Assembly: GCA_022925895.1 (NCBI GenBank)
Contig: JAKSYS010000670.1
Coordinates: forward strand, 1 to 33,813
Direction of reading: 5' to 3'
From: Fragilaria crotonensis
Taxonomy: Eukaryota; Bacillariophyta; Fragilariophyceae; Fragilariales; Fragilariaceae
DNA length: 33,813 bases
The notes below the pieces were generated by a model. The model worked only from the letters and a program-made list of their open reading frames with translations. It was not told the DNA's origin and did not search any database. Made by a program: the position numbers and the translations under genes. Of the stretch, positions 10,535-21,098 are shown one piece after another; the first letter of the stretch is position 1; every line of letters starts with the position of its first letter.

Positions 10535-12125
10535 CTGTGCATCGCAGGGGCGCTCTCGACGACAAACGCATCGTCACCCTTGCATAGAATAGAGGCTGTC
10601 GTGATAACAAAGTAAACATATGCCCCAAATGAATAATAATCCACTTCCATTCATGTCTGGCTGGCATTAAACTGGATCTGCCAGCATGATTGTTCTGCCA
10701 ACATGTAGAATAAATTGCTTACAAAACTTGCTGACAAGAAGGAAATATATATAAATAAACTAATTATAGGGTTAGCACCTTCGCCGGTCTGTCGTCAAGG
10801 CCAGTGTGTGTACCCTGTCAAGAAGGAAATATATTGTAAGCAAAATTTTGGTTACAAATTTACTTACGGAGAATCAAACTTACTTATGGAGAAACAAATA
10901 AGCTAGGGAGAATCACACTTGTTTTTCAAAAGCAAAGAAAAATTGCTCACATCAAAATTTTGCTACAGAATTTGCTTAAAAGTCTGGCATGCACAGCTCA
11001 AGGGTCTCGACTTAATTTGCTGGAACATGCTTAGGCCAGACCTTCCAGTACTCCAGAACGTGGGTACAAACTACAATCGTTGGGACAAGCTTCAGTGTGA
11101 GGACACAAATGCAACATTCTTGATGATGTCTCTGAAATTTTTTTTTGGTGACTCCTTATGAGAACTCAAGGGTAACACAATACAAGCGAACTCCTATGTG
11201 TCAATACCAATCAATGATGAAGGGATCATTCACAGCCATTTATCAGGCAATATTTGCATCTCCTTTTGATGAGGTGGGCATGATTGAAGGTTGAATGACA
11301 AGCTGCTGCTTCTCCGATAAGGAAGATATCTTGGCTTTTGTATGAGAGAAACCTCACAATAAAGCCGCTGATCATTGAGACATTTTACACCCATAATTTG
11401 AGAGCCATTTGAGGACCTTATGATTGAATAATTAAGCAAAATCTTGAGCTAAGAAAAATGCATTGTTATTTTACCACACATTGTTGACCATGACATCATA
11501 TCATCTTACTAGAGCTCTTTATGTGAAAATGAAATTGTGCTCAAAAGTGACAGAAATAGTGCTCATATAATTGCTGAAGCAAGGGATGATGAGAATGGGA
11601 TCCATGTAATCTCAATTTTTGAGTAGCCATACATGCTGCAACATGAACTTTGTTTAATTTATTGAAACAATGAGATCATTCAAAAATGGTGGCAGTTCAT
11701 TAAGTATTCCACTCGTCCTTCTGCACATGTAAAGTTCTTATTCACATGATGCCAGGTAGTAGACCTTCAAAGATGCATTTAAAGATCATATGAGGTGGCC
11801 AACAGCGTGGCATTTGAGGATTGCATCACATTTCTGGGTCTGGACTGACATTTCTTTGGCTTTATCAACATCAGCAATGGGCCATTTAGAACATCTAGCA
11901 GCATGAATGATTTAGACATGTAATCTGATTTAATCTGCAGTGGCTTCATCTTGACCATCATGGTCAACACCATGAGTTGATGGCAGTGTACACAACATAG
12001 ATAGGATAAGTGACAAGTGCACAGGGCTATTGACTGCAGACATAGTAGCTGCTCCGAGCGTCGAGTATCTACTGCAACAGCAGCATAGTACAGTACATGA
12101 CAAACATGACAAATACAGCACTCAT

Positions 12126-12160
12126 GCGGCGAGCGGCGAGCGGCGAGCGGAGAGCGGCGA
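12126..12160. repeat. Heptanucleotide tandem repeat GCGGCGA x5
   Basis: Five 7-bp units; the fourth is GCGGAGA. It lies about 300 bp upstream of the SKP1 start codon. Confidence 0.93.
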
Positions 12161-12462
12161 GTACCTGGTACTTGAATACTGGAGTACTGGTATATTGTAC
12201 TGGAACGCAGAGTGTTGAGATGCATGCAGCGGTGCTGGTACCAATACTACAGTACGACTCTACCTAGCACGAACCTCGTAAACCAGCTGCAAAGTACCGG
12301 TACTTGTACTTGCATACAACGTAGTGTGGCTTCATCCGTTTTGTGTCTGTCTCGTGTCGAAACAGCTCAAATTCTTTTCACTGTGTTTCATTAAGACAGA
12401 ACTGGGTTCTTCATTGCCTTCATCGTCGTCGCGTTCAAAGAATTGTCTATTTCCTGTGCGCA

Positions 12463-12972
12463 ATGGTTGAGGATGCATTGAGTGACGAGGATATGGTGAT
12501 CTTGCGTAGCAAAGATGGCACAGAATATGAATTGTCGGCCGATGCGGCTAATCTGTCGGACTTCGTCAAGGAAGCCTTCTCTGACGGCGACGGCACGGTG
12601 GAGGTCGATGTTCTGCGCGTCAATTCCGATACATTGGGAGAGGTTGTGAAGTTCCTGAATCATTATAAAGAGGAGGCAATGAACGAAATTCCCACCCCTT
12701 TGAATGGGACTTCGTTTCTTGAAATCGTTACACAGGTTTGGTACAGGGATTTTATGGCAGACAAGACTCGGGTGCAAATTTTTGATATGTTGACTGCAGC
12801 TAACTACATGGGGATCAAACCTTTGCTAGATTTATCTTGTCTCAAGGTTGCATTTGAACTCACTGGAAAGTCCGCTGAGGAAATTCGAGAGATTCTCAAT
12901 TTGCCTGTCTTAACTCCGGAGGAGGAGGCAGCAGCTCGGCAAGAACACAAGTGGATCTTCGAAAACAACTAG
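12463..12972 (+). CDS. SKP1: SKP1-like adaptor of SCF ubiquitin ligases
   Basis: A 169-residue intact single-exon gene. SKP1 links F-box proteins to cullin-1 in SCF E3 ubiquitin ligases in the cytosol and nucleus. Residues 10-70 form the Skp1-type BTB/POZ fold (VILRSKDGTEYEL at the start). Residues 105-167 are the Skp1 C-terminal domain that contacts F-box proteins, with the hallmark AANYMGIKPLLDL (112-124), GKSAEEIREILNL (135-147), then TPEEE and a terminal KWIFENN resembling the usual WAFE end. Length matches the family (about 160-170). The start at 12463 gives the normal SKP1 N-terminus; the frame is open 40 codons further upstream, but that extension is Cys/Arg-rich and unlike the family. 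A relatively long acidic loop (about 36-48) and NHYKEEAMNEIPTPL occupy the variable region. The upstream 600 bp carry heptamer and GTAC-rich repeats. Confidence 0.93.
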   Translation: MVEDALSDEDMVILRSKDGTEYELSADAANLSDFVKEAFSDGDGTVEVDVLRVNSDTLGEVVKFLNHYKEEAMNEIPTPLNGTSFLEIVTQVWYRDFMADKTRVQIFDMLTAANYMGIKPLLDLSCLKVAFELTGKSAEEIREILNLPVLTPEEEAAARQEHKWIFENN

Positions 12973-13720
12973 TGAAAGGTTGAGCAATGATTGATGAGGT
13001 TCGTATCAAGACATTTGGCCGTGTACCTGCGCAAACATCCATAGTCAGCGTCCTGTCGCCTGAAGTTGCGTAAAGAACATGTTATTCATCAATGAGTTGG
13101 TGCCAGTCCCTGCTCTTCCTAAATGTAATGCTCTTCAACATCTCTTTTCTCCAGACTATAGAGCCTCGCAGCTGCCCGGCGAGCTACTATGATGACAATG
13201 TCTTGTCTTGTTCATGTTGCAATAGTAATATGCTACTAGAGCAAATAGCTAACTGAACAGCAGTGCCAGGTCGTAAATAAGTGTATGTTGAAAACCAGGA
13301 GCGAACAACGGACTGAGGATCAGGCACCCAGGTTACAACAGAGAAAGGTCAGGTATGAAGAAGAAAAATACAAAGAACAGAGCGAAAGATGACGGTACAA
13401 AACGTACGTTTGCGGATGCAGTGCGTAGAATTAACCGCCCACCCAGAAGGCAGCAAGCCAGATAATGATTCTCTCGAAAGCATCCCATTAAAAGATCTAA
13501 GTTTGACTGACTTTGTTCTACTTTTGTTCTTATAGTCAAGCTCGTTTTGTCTCCCCACAGTACGGTACTTCGTTCATGGCACATTACACGGGAAAAACGA
13601 TAGTTCAACAGAGGAATTTCATATATGCATGCATATACCTTGTACTCGGAGTACATGCCATTTTGTGGCAAAATAGTATGGGCTGTGGGAACTCTCGGTA
13701 ATCTGGGGACACTACTAGTA
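12973..13720. other. Intergenic region downstream of SKP1
   Basis: No supported gene. Minus-strand open frames between 13333 and 13737 are hydrophobic or low-quality and show no domain. The region ends at the left inverted repeat of the next mobile element. Confidence 0.5.
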
Positions 13721-13744
13721 GAGACCATTCGACCCATTAGGCCG
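13721..13744. repeat. Left terminal inverted repeat core (24 bp)
   Basis: Exact reverse complement of 16444-16467. Confidence 0.9.
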
Positions 13745-14457
13745 CGTCCCGATTACTGGTTATGAGCCGTATTTCGACCCTAATTTTAACGTCTTCTCAG
13801 AAATGCATCATACATCTTCTGAGCAAAATATTAAATCTTTTTGTTTAAGTAAATTGCCGGCCATGACCACTCTTCCGTCGGCGCGCATTTTTGTAGGCTT
13901 GAGCTCTCGAGCAAATCTGCGTTCCTCCACTCAGATGCCGTACTTGCACTACGGTGATGGACAATGATGATGGCACACTAAAGGAAGCCACCATCGTCAA
14001 ATGTTGAAAACACACCATCAAAGTAGCTACGAGATATCTTAATAATATTAAGCAGCAGCTAATTGCAGAAATACATGATCCACAATGCATTCTTCCAAAA
14101 TACTCAATGATACTACCTGTAGGTGGTGGACCTGCAGGACCAACTAGTAGACAACGTGATCCAGACTTGTTTGTGCCGATACAATGTCATGGACAGCTCA
14201 TGGCCATCACCCTTCTTGCCCTTTTCAGAGTCTCCTCCCTTTCCCATTCCATTTCCAGAATTGTCATTGGCGTCACCTCCTTTGCCTCCCTTGCCCTTAC
14301 CATAGTAGTCATGGTTGTCAGTTCCCCTTCTGTCCATTCCAGAGTCTCCTCCCTTTCCGGCGTCATCATCGTCACCTCCTTTTCCTCCCTTGTCCTTACC
14401 AAAGAAGTCATTGTTGCCATCACCCTTTCCAGAGTCTCCTCCTTTCCCTTTGCGTAC

Positions 14458-14489
<32 letters not shown>

Positions 14490-15020
14490 ACTTCCTTTGC
14501 CCGTGGTACCACATTCGTCATCGTCGTCTCCCTTGTTCACCTTTGCAGAGTCTTTGCCATCTCCCTTTCCAGAACCTTCTTGCCCTTACCATCATAGGCG
14601 TTATCGACGTCGCCCTTCTTGAAGGAGTCCCTTCCGGAGTCATCGTTGTCACCTCCTCCTTTGTCGATACCGTAGTCTTCGTTGTCGTTGCCCTATCCAG
14701 AGTCTCCAGCCTTACTAACCTTTCGGAATCATCATCGTCGTCACCTCACTTGCGCACCCTTTCCCTGCGAAGGTCATCGTCGTCGTCGCCCTTCTTGTCC
14801 GTTCCGGAGTCCCCTCCCTTTCTCTTTTGGAATCATCATGGTTGTCGTCTCCCTTCTTGTTGCCCTGCTTCCGGAGTCTTCTCCCTTGCCCTTACCAAAA
14901 ATTGTCGTCATCGACCTTGTTGTTGTTTGCCTTTCCAGAGTCCCCTCCCTTTCCGGAATCGTCGTCGTCGTTGTTGTGGTTAATGAGCAATCGCTCAACA
15001 GATTGCTCATTGTCAGTTAG

Positions 15021-15029
15021 TGTTTTGAG
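15021..15029. repeat. 9-bp target-site duplication, left copy (TGTTTTGAG)
   Basis: Exact match to 16079-16087 on the other side of the nested element. Confidence 0.93.
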
Positions 15030-16078
15030 GGGAATGCCTAATGCACTAAAACTTAAGGAGCAAACTAAACACTAAACCAATCAGAATCCGCGGAGACGTC
15101 ATCATTTCGAGTTTCGTCCTCAATGACTATTTGCACCCCCCTCTCTAAATAAAGCACTTCGATCGAGGCTTTGAAAAATTCGATCATGCATATTCGTATA
15201 CATACATAATCTTAGACACATGTAAGAGAGGATCTTCATGTGCATTCGAGTTTTGAACTCACATTCATTTATGCAAATGCATGGGCATACGATATATACG
15301 ATATACGTAATCTGTATGCACACCAAGGACTTGTATGCATACATTGTACCAGGTTGGCGTGTCTTCGTACAAATCGGCTCCTGAAATACTACGAAGACAA
15401 ATCAACGATCGTCTGATACTGGATGTCTACGGAGTTTGTCGTCGTGTGTACTACAGTAGCACGTGACATGTATTGATATGAAAACAGTAAATCGATACGA
15501 ATGCAACTACTTCAGTACGAGTAATGCTACTACGACAGTACGCCATACAACATGTTTCCGTACGCCGGTGTTGTTGTCAGGTGAGACCCTTGGAAAAAAT
15601 GCGATGAAAATCAATCAAAACAGCTTCACTCCCATGGTCACTACAACTGACAGACTACAATTGCTACATGAATAGAGGATACAGATTGGAAAGTTAAAAA
15701 AAGGGTCAACTACAAGAGAATGGACCCTCAACTGTCAACAGTTGAGGGTCCATTGTCGCAAAATACAATTTAATTGTTTTGTGCTCATCCGGATGCGTAC
15801 CAGTCTTTTCAAGACCGTTTCTACGTGATTCTACCTACTGTGGACTACGTAAGTTTAATAGTGCAGTACTATTTTCCTTATCTAATTTCAAAACTGGACG
15901 TTGAAAACGTAGCGTTGCGATGCCGGCGTGCAATTTGAATATACATTTATATGCATGTATAAGATAACGATCACCTCAGATGACTATTTTTACCCCTCTC
16001 CCCTATGACGTCTCCGCGGATTCTGATTGGTTTAGGGCTTTAGTTTGCTCCTTAAGTTTTAGTGCATTAGGCATTCCC
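15030..16078 (+). mobile_element. Non-autonomous TIR DNA transposon, copy 2 (1,049 bp)
   Basis: Same element and orientation as 7261-8299, with the same GGGAATGCC ends, about 74-bp inverted repeats and the internal palindrome. The 10-bp length difference comes from several 1-3 base indels (for example four versus seven A before GGGTCAACT), plus a few substitutions near the palindrome. It is inserted into the coding part of the Gly/Lys/Asp-rich pseudogene inside the larger TIR element, so it arrived later than that element. Confidence 0.92.
15720..15753. repeat. Perfect 16-bp-arm palindrome inside TIR element copy 2
   Basis: Identical to the hairpin at 7944-7977 although the bases directly after it differ between the copies. 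Confidence 0.9.
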
Positions 16079-16087
16079 TGTTTTGAG
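16079..16087. repeat. 9-bp target-site duplication, right copy (TGTTTTGAG)
   Basis: Exact match to 15021-15029. Confidence 0.93.
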
Positions 16088-16209
16088 TGTCCCTTTCAAC
16101 AGAACCTTGAAATTCTCTGTGACCAAGAATTTTTGTTCGCGTACAATGTACGTGGGAATTGGTACATTTTCAATATGCTTCCACGTGGAATAGTTGTTTT
16201 GAGGCGCAA

Positions 16210-16303
16210 ATCGACTTCGTCAAAAAGTCGATCCAAGAGAAGTCCGTGCATCTCCTCATACCTCATACCTCAATGAGGACACATGTGCACGGCCTTCTCT
16301 TGG
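16210..16303. repeat. Two adjacent hairpin-forming inverted repeats
   Basis: ATCGACTT at 16210-16217 pairs with AAGTCGAT at 16225-16232. Immediately after, CCAAGAGAAGTCCGTGCA at 16233-16250 pairs with 16286-16303 (17 of 18 bases), with TCCTCAT/ATGAGGA pairing again inside the loop. It lies at the 5' side of the decayed gene within the larger TIR element. Confidence 0.8.
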
Positions 16304-16443
16304 TTCGGGAAATTGGATGAGGTATTGCGATTTCAATTGCGGCAAAAACGGTTATCGACTCTGTGAGATAGAATCCAGGTTTGAAGTATACAAAAATTAG
16401 AGTCGTAACGGTACTTTAACGAGAGCTTGGCTGGATCGGCACA

Positions 16444-16467
16444 CGGCCTAATGGGTCGAATGGTCTC
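16444..16467. repeat. Right terminal inverted repeat core (24 bp)
   Basis: Exact reverse complement of 13721-13744. Confidence 0.9.
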
Positions 16468-17329
16468 CACTAGTGATAACTCTGGATTCTACTACCGGTA
16501 GCTACTAGCTAGTACCTGGTACTACCGTAGATATGCACCCTTCAATGACGCACAGACCGCTTTGTACTGTGCTGTGTTGTACAGTACTGTCCAGGAACAG
16601 GTCATTGCATTTCATCCGCATGCCGCATGCCGCATGCCGCATACCAGTACCGCATACCGCATAGCTCATAACTGCCGGTAGTTCCTCATATCCTACTACA
16701 GTAGTTTGAACTTTACTCATTGCTACTATCGTTGAATTGCCTTTATCACTTGTTCTTACTGCTGCTGAGGAGAGTAGGAAGAGCCATCATGATATGCAAT
16801 AATGCCTTCATCTGTTGATGCCTTCTTCATAACAAAGAAATGAGAGCAAAGTTGCTGCCTGGCAGCTTTGCTTGTTTTCCAGCAAGTGTCCCTCTTGCTT
16901 TTTGCATCATTTTTGTCATCAGAACATTCCAAGCCTTCCATCAAACAGACATTCACCATTTTGGTCTAAAGAACAAGAAGCAAGGGCGGCCAAGAAACAG
17001 CACACAAAAATAACTACCAGTAATGTGTGATCCTTGTTTTGTTGGCGAGTTTGATTGTGTACATTCTCACCAGGAGCTACGTAACCTATAGATCCTTTCC
17101 AAAACAAAGAACCATCTCATTAATGTGTAGTGATTGAAAAAGTAGAGAAACAATTGGGTCTGCACATCAATTATTGACACACTCAAGCACGCATGAAGAA
17201 GTTTTGTGTTATCTCCTCCTGTCAGTTCTGCTGGTTTGAGAGAACTAGCTAGCTCAGTACGGGAACATCTAAGGCACAGTTCATGTCATACATTATTGAT
17301 TTTGCCATTCCACTGCAGTCCAGTCTCTG
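16468..17329. other. Intergenic, no recognised gene
   Basis: Contains a TACCTGGTAC motif at 16513-16522 and a heptamer repeat. A 67-codon minus-strand frame at 16756-16959 is Lys/Ser-rich with a Gln-rich end and has no recognisable domain; I do not call it a gene. Confidence 0.5.
16616..16663. repeat. Heptanucleotide repeat CCGCATG/CCGCATA, six units
   Basis: Three CCGCATG units and one CCGCATA unit are followed by a 6-base spacer (CCAGTA) and two more CCGCATA units. Confidence 0.88.
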
Positions 17330-17772
17330 ATTGATCTGTGTTGAAAATTGGTGCCAGTTTCATTGCTTCACAGCAGCCCTCAATGTGATTCCAGCGCTTG
17401 CTGGGTCATCTGCACTTCTTTTTATGTGGACTACGACTAAATTGAGGAATGTTTGTATTGTCAAATTCTGGACAACCAACAGCCAGTCTTCATTGAGACC
17501 GATACATCACTCGGGTTCAGGGATCAAGAATGCATCTATGAGCACAAAGATTTGATCACCAAAGTTGAGACAATTGCCCAAACATGGTCAAATCTATTGG
17601 AACTCTCCGGAGGCTCTCTAAATTTCAAAAAATGATGTATCATCTATTGGGAATGGTGAAAAAGACACAATTAAAACAAAAGATCCCAAAAGACCCGACA
17701 GTTACACATCCAGGACTTGCTGAAACACAAACTCCCACAAAAATAATGGAAATTGCGGATCTTAATCAATAG
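17330..17772 (+). pseudogene. Reverse-transcriptase fragment (decayed retroelement)
   Basis: Frame pieces on the plus strand read TDTSLGFRDQE, then KVETIAQTWSNLLELSGG and SLNFKK, and after a frame change HLLGMVKKTQ...AETQTPTKIMEIADLNQ. From memory the order (D)DT..., AQTWxxLLxxSGGxLNxxKC, then a Thr/Pro-rich segment, matches the region downstream of the catalytic YVDD in a reverse-transcriptase family frequent in diatom and related genomes. The fragment is short, has a stop after NFKK where Cys is expected, and lacks the rest of the polymerase, integrase and LTRs. An upstream piece (about 17380-17450, IPALAGSSALLFMWTTTKLRN) may belong to the same protein in another frame. Confidence 0.5.
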
Positions 17773-18102
17773 ATATTGTGTTTCTAACATGACAGAATAA
17801 ACATCTTAGTGCAATGTAATTTGCTCCACAACAACTGAACTGTCCAGATTTAAGTCAAGGAAAATCTTGAAAAGATAAATTTGAGTAATCGTATCTTTAT
17901 TCATAAACATCTTTACTTCACTTTGAGTAGCTAAAAAGAAAGCCCTTTATGAGATCTATCGTTTGCTGCCATTAGAAGTTGGTTGTACAGTGTGCCAACA
18001 TAGTAGCGATACTTTTTTTCTTGTCCCATTACTATGGTTGTCTGCACTCAATCCTAGCTATCTTGCCGAAAAATCATGATCAATTGTTAATGAACTGTAA
18101 CC
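17773..18102. other. AT-rich stretch, nothing recognised
   Basis: No open frame of note between the retroelement relic and the heptamer satellite. Confidence 0.5.
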
Positions 18103-19171
<1,069 letters not shown>

Positions 19172-19230
19172 ACACAAGGCGATGGACACTGTGCAGTACC
19201 ACCACAATTGGAACGGTGTGCGGCGGGGAT

Positions 19231-19398
19231 GGCGTATGGCGTATGGCGTATGGCGTATGGCGTATGGCGTATGGCGTATGGCGTATGGCGTATGGCGTAT
19301 GGCGTATGGCGTATGGCGTATGGCGTATGGCGTATGGCGTATGGCGTATGGCGTATGGCGTATGGCGTATGGCGTATGGCGTATGGCGTATGGCGTAT
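19231..19398. repeat. Heptanucleotide satellite GGCGTAT x24
   Basis: Twenty-four perfect units, separated from the previous satellite by 62 bp of unrelated sequence and ending 301 bp before the EMC2 start codon. Open frames through it are artefacts of the 7-bp period. Confidence 0.97.
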
Positions 19399-19462
19399 GG
19401 CCGTCGTTCACTTGCAAAATCCACCAGCAATTTCTGACGAAAGCGTAGAAGTCTCTAGTAGA

Positions 19463-19486
19463 GTACCAGGTACCAGGTACCAGGTA
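19463..19486. repeat. Heptanucleotide repeat GTACCAG x3, overlapping a GTACCAGGTA motif cluster
   Basis: Three perfect units plus GTA. This creates three overlapping copies of the 10-mer GTACCAGGTA, which is dispersed elsewhere in the window. Confidence 0.9.
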
Positions 19487-19699
19487 GCACGTATTCATTC
19501 GAGTATAACTTGCACTGTATGCATACGTAGTAGAGGCCAATCTCATTGTCTCTACTACCCTAGTCGCACTGTACAAGTACAAGTACAAGAAATACTGCAC
19601 GTCTATACTGCATACTCTGGTATGTTGTCCTGTGCCGCGCTGCAACTTTACACACCGTCATGCTGATCGTATACATCAGTAACAGTAGAATCGTCGACC

Positions 19700-20596
19700 A
19701 TGGCGGCTCCAGACGACGACCTCCCGACACTTCTGAAGCGAAACGATCATTTGAATGTGTTGAGGTACATTCGTGCCCATCAACTTCGAGAACCGGAGAT
19801 TGTTGTATTGCACGGCAAGGCATTGTTAGGACCTGACTTTTCTCGTAGACTGTCGGATGAAACAGCGCAGCTGGCAGCTCTGGAACAGATCACCTTGGCA
19901 TCTCTTGATTTGCAGCATCACGACGATGCGACGAAGTGCCTTGATCGTTTGAAGTCCTCTATAAGTCACGAATCTGTCCGCTTTCGCCTGTTGGTGGGAC
20001 GTTGTTTGGAAGCTGCAGGTGACGTGGATGGTGCTCAGAAAATTTATGATGACATTCTTGCTTCCAACCCCTCAAATCTCACGGTCTTGAAACGCAAGTA
20101 CTGCTTATCAGAAGATCCAGTTGAAAGAACGGCAGCTTTGAACGTTTATTTGCAGCAAAATATGGCTGATTCAGCTGCCTGGTTCGAAATGGCTAACTTG
20201 CGCATGCAGCTCGGGGACTTTGTCGGAGCTTCCTTTGCCCTGGAAGAGGTTGTCCTTGGATGCCCAATCGATGCTCCGATTCACATTCAACTCGCTGAAG
20301 TTTATGCAACGATTGGAGGTCTTGAAAACCTTTCGCTAGCACGCAAGCACATGGCTCAAGCGTTGGAATTGGATGCCAGTAATAAGAGAGCCATGTTTGG
20401 GTTGGTGATGGTTTCAAATGCTTTTCTCGCTACAGCTGCGAATGCCACTAAAAAGCAAGTAGTAGATGAACACTCAGTTGACGTTGCTAAGGAGTTGGTC
20501 AAATTTGGGGCTGACAAGCTTCTCAAACAATACAAGGGCTCAAAAATGTTCGGTGCGGTGCAAACCGTGATGGCTCAGTATACGAAGGGTTTGTAA
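19700..20596 (+). CDS. EMC2: ER membrane protein complex subunit 2 (EMC2/TTC35 family)
   Basis: A 298-residue intact single-exon gene. EMC2 is the cytosolic TPR scaffold of the ER membrane complex, which inserts tail-anchored and multi-pass proteins into the ER membrane. TPR-like helical pairs are at about 93-126 (RFRLLVGRCLEAAGDVDGAQ), 159-192 (AWFEMANLRMQLGDFVGASF) and 196-230. The family signature YATIGGLENLSLARKHMAQA (202-221) and the following NKRAMFGLVMVS are clear. Length equals the usual EMC2 (about 295-300), with no signal peptide or membrane span, as expected for a peripheral subunit. The start at 19700 sits in ACCATGG, a good initiation context. The gene ends in TAA and converges on the BTB gene. 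Heptamer satellites occupy most of the sequence 300-1600 bp upstream and may affect its promoter. Confidence 0.93.
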   Translation: MAAPDDDLPTLLKRNDHLNVLRYIRAHQLREPEIVVLHGKALLGPDFSRRLSDETAQLAALEQITLASLDLQHHDDATKCLDRLKSSISHESVRFRLLVGRCLEAAGDVDGAQKIYDDILASNPSNLTVLKRKYCLSEDPVERTAALNVYLQQNMADSAAWFEMANLRMQLGDFVGASFALEEVVLGCPIDAPIHIQLAEVYATIGGLENLSLARKHMAQALELDASNKRAMFGLVMVSNAFLATAANATKKQVVDEHSVDVAKELVKFGADKLLKQYKGSKMFGAVQTVMAQYTKGL

Positions 20597-21098
20597 GGAG
20601 ACGGAAAAACAAGACTAGATTCATGCACTAACAGGCAGGAAGCAGCTGGTGCCTTTCTCGTAATAATACAAGTCACGTTAGGTGTCAGTTATTCTTTGTC
20701 TCGGCTCTTTTGGTTTTGGTATAAACACTCGGTGTCTTCCAAAGCTATAGTACCACAAATTCTCTTAAATTTTAGTTGGAATCAAAGGAACGTGCCACCC
20801 AATTAGCAAGCCATTTCACATTATGCAGAAGCTAAACTGTGCGTCTCTCCAGTGCTCAAAATGAGTTGTGGACTAAGAATGAGCTGCACATTCGAGTAAA
20901 CATGTTTTATGCCATCCATGTTACGAGGAGACACGCGTAGGTTATTGTCATGCGACAAAGGCGATGCCGTGAGAGATAAAAGTGACGGTGTAGGAGTGTT
21001 GCATAGTTCAGGCACGGATGATGTGCTAAGCTATACCAGGGAACAAAAGGCACGCACCGGCTCAAATATCAATACACCCAGACCTCATTTCCAACATT
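20597..21098. other. Convergent intergenic region between EMC2 and the BTB gene
   Basis: About 500 bp holding the 3' ends of two convergent genes. A short plus-strand frame at 20909-21163 overlaps the BTB gene and has no features. No other gene is seen. Confidence 0.55.

Larger units (their letters stand above)
9468..12462. other. 3-kb stretch without a recognised gene
   Basis: Open frames at 9816-10142 (minus), 10178-10519 (plus), 10231-10650 (minus), 10919-11161 (plus) and 11779-12225 (minus) have no recognisable domain, overlap one another or are rich in simple repeats, and are not supported. The stretch 10700-10960 is AT-rich and holds two similar copies of AAGAAGGAAATATAT (about 10736 and 10822). 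Copies of the TACCTGGTAC motif occur at 9906-9915 (reverse), 10401-10410 and 12162-12171. About 250 bp upstream of SKP1 the sequence is dense in GGTACC/AGTAC words. Confidence 0.5.
14113..16205 (-). pseudogene. Decayed Gly/Lys/Asp-rich repeat protein gene, split by a TIR element
   Basis: On the minus strand, the part right of the nested element reads WKHIENVPIPTYIVREQ then KFLVTENFKVLLKGTLKT. Removing the element and one 9-bp duplication joins it in frame at 15020 to LTDNEQSVERLLINHNN, followed by DDDDSGKGGDSGKANNNK. Further on the product is low-complexity: blocks such as GKDKGGKGGDDDD and GKGGDSG, a run of ten Asp (TCGTCA hexamers at about 14459-14500) and YYGKGKGGKGGDANDN, ending at 14113. 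Several frameshifts and stops separate the blocks (for example after DDDNF, and after DEYAKGK), so it is inactive apart from the insertion. I do not recognise the family. Lys/Gly/Asp-rich low-complexity proteins occur among diatom cell-wall proteins, but a transposon-encoded protein is equally possible since the gene lies within TIRs. Confidence 0.6.
13721..16467. mobile_element. Larger TIR-bounded DNA element (about 2.75 kb) containing a nested element
   Basis: A perfect 24-bp inverted repeat pairs 13721-13744 (GAGACCATTCGACCCATTAG...) with 16444-16467. Similarity continues imperfectly inwards for about 70 bp on each side: for example CGACCCTAATTTTAACG on the left aligns with CGACTCTAATTTTTG on the reverse-complemented right. 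ACTAGT flanks both ends (TACTAGTA and CACTAGTG), which may be a degraded 8-bp target duplication or part of the inverted repeat, so the outer ends are uncertain by a few bases. Inside are a decayed minus-strand gene and the nested 1-kb TIR element with its duplication; without these 1,058 bp the host element is about 1.7 kb. No transposase motif is visible, so the superfamily is unknown. Confidence 0.65.

Noticed and set aside
10178-10650. Overlapping opposite-strand frames of 113 and 139 codons
   Set aside because: They overlap each other and the CTGTAGA repeat and show no domain.
12343-12462. 40-codon N-terminal extension of SKP1
   Set aside because: The sequence is unlike SKP1 and the family length fits the start at 12463.
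14107-14983. Plus-strand Ser/Val/Pro-rich frames of 137-222 codons
   Set aside because: They are the complement of the Gly/Lys/Asp-rich minus-strand repeats, which read far more like protein.
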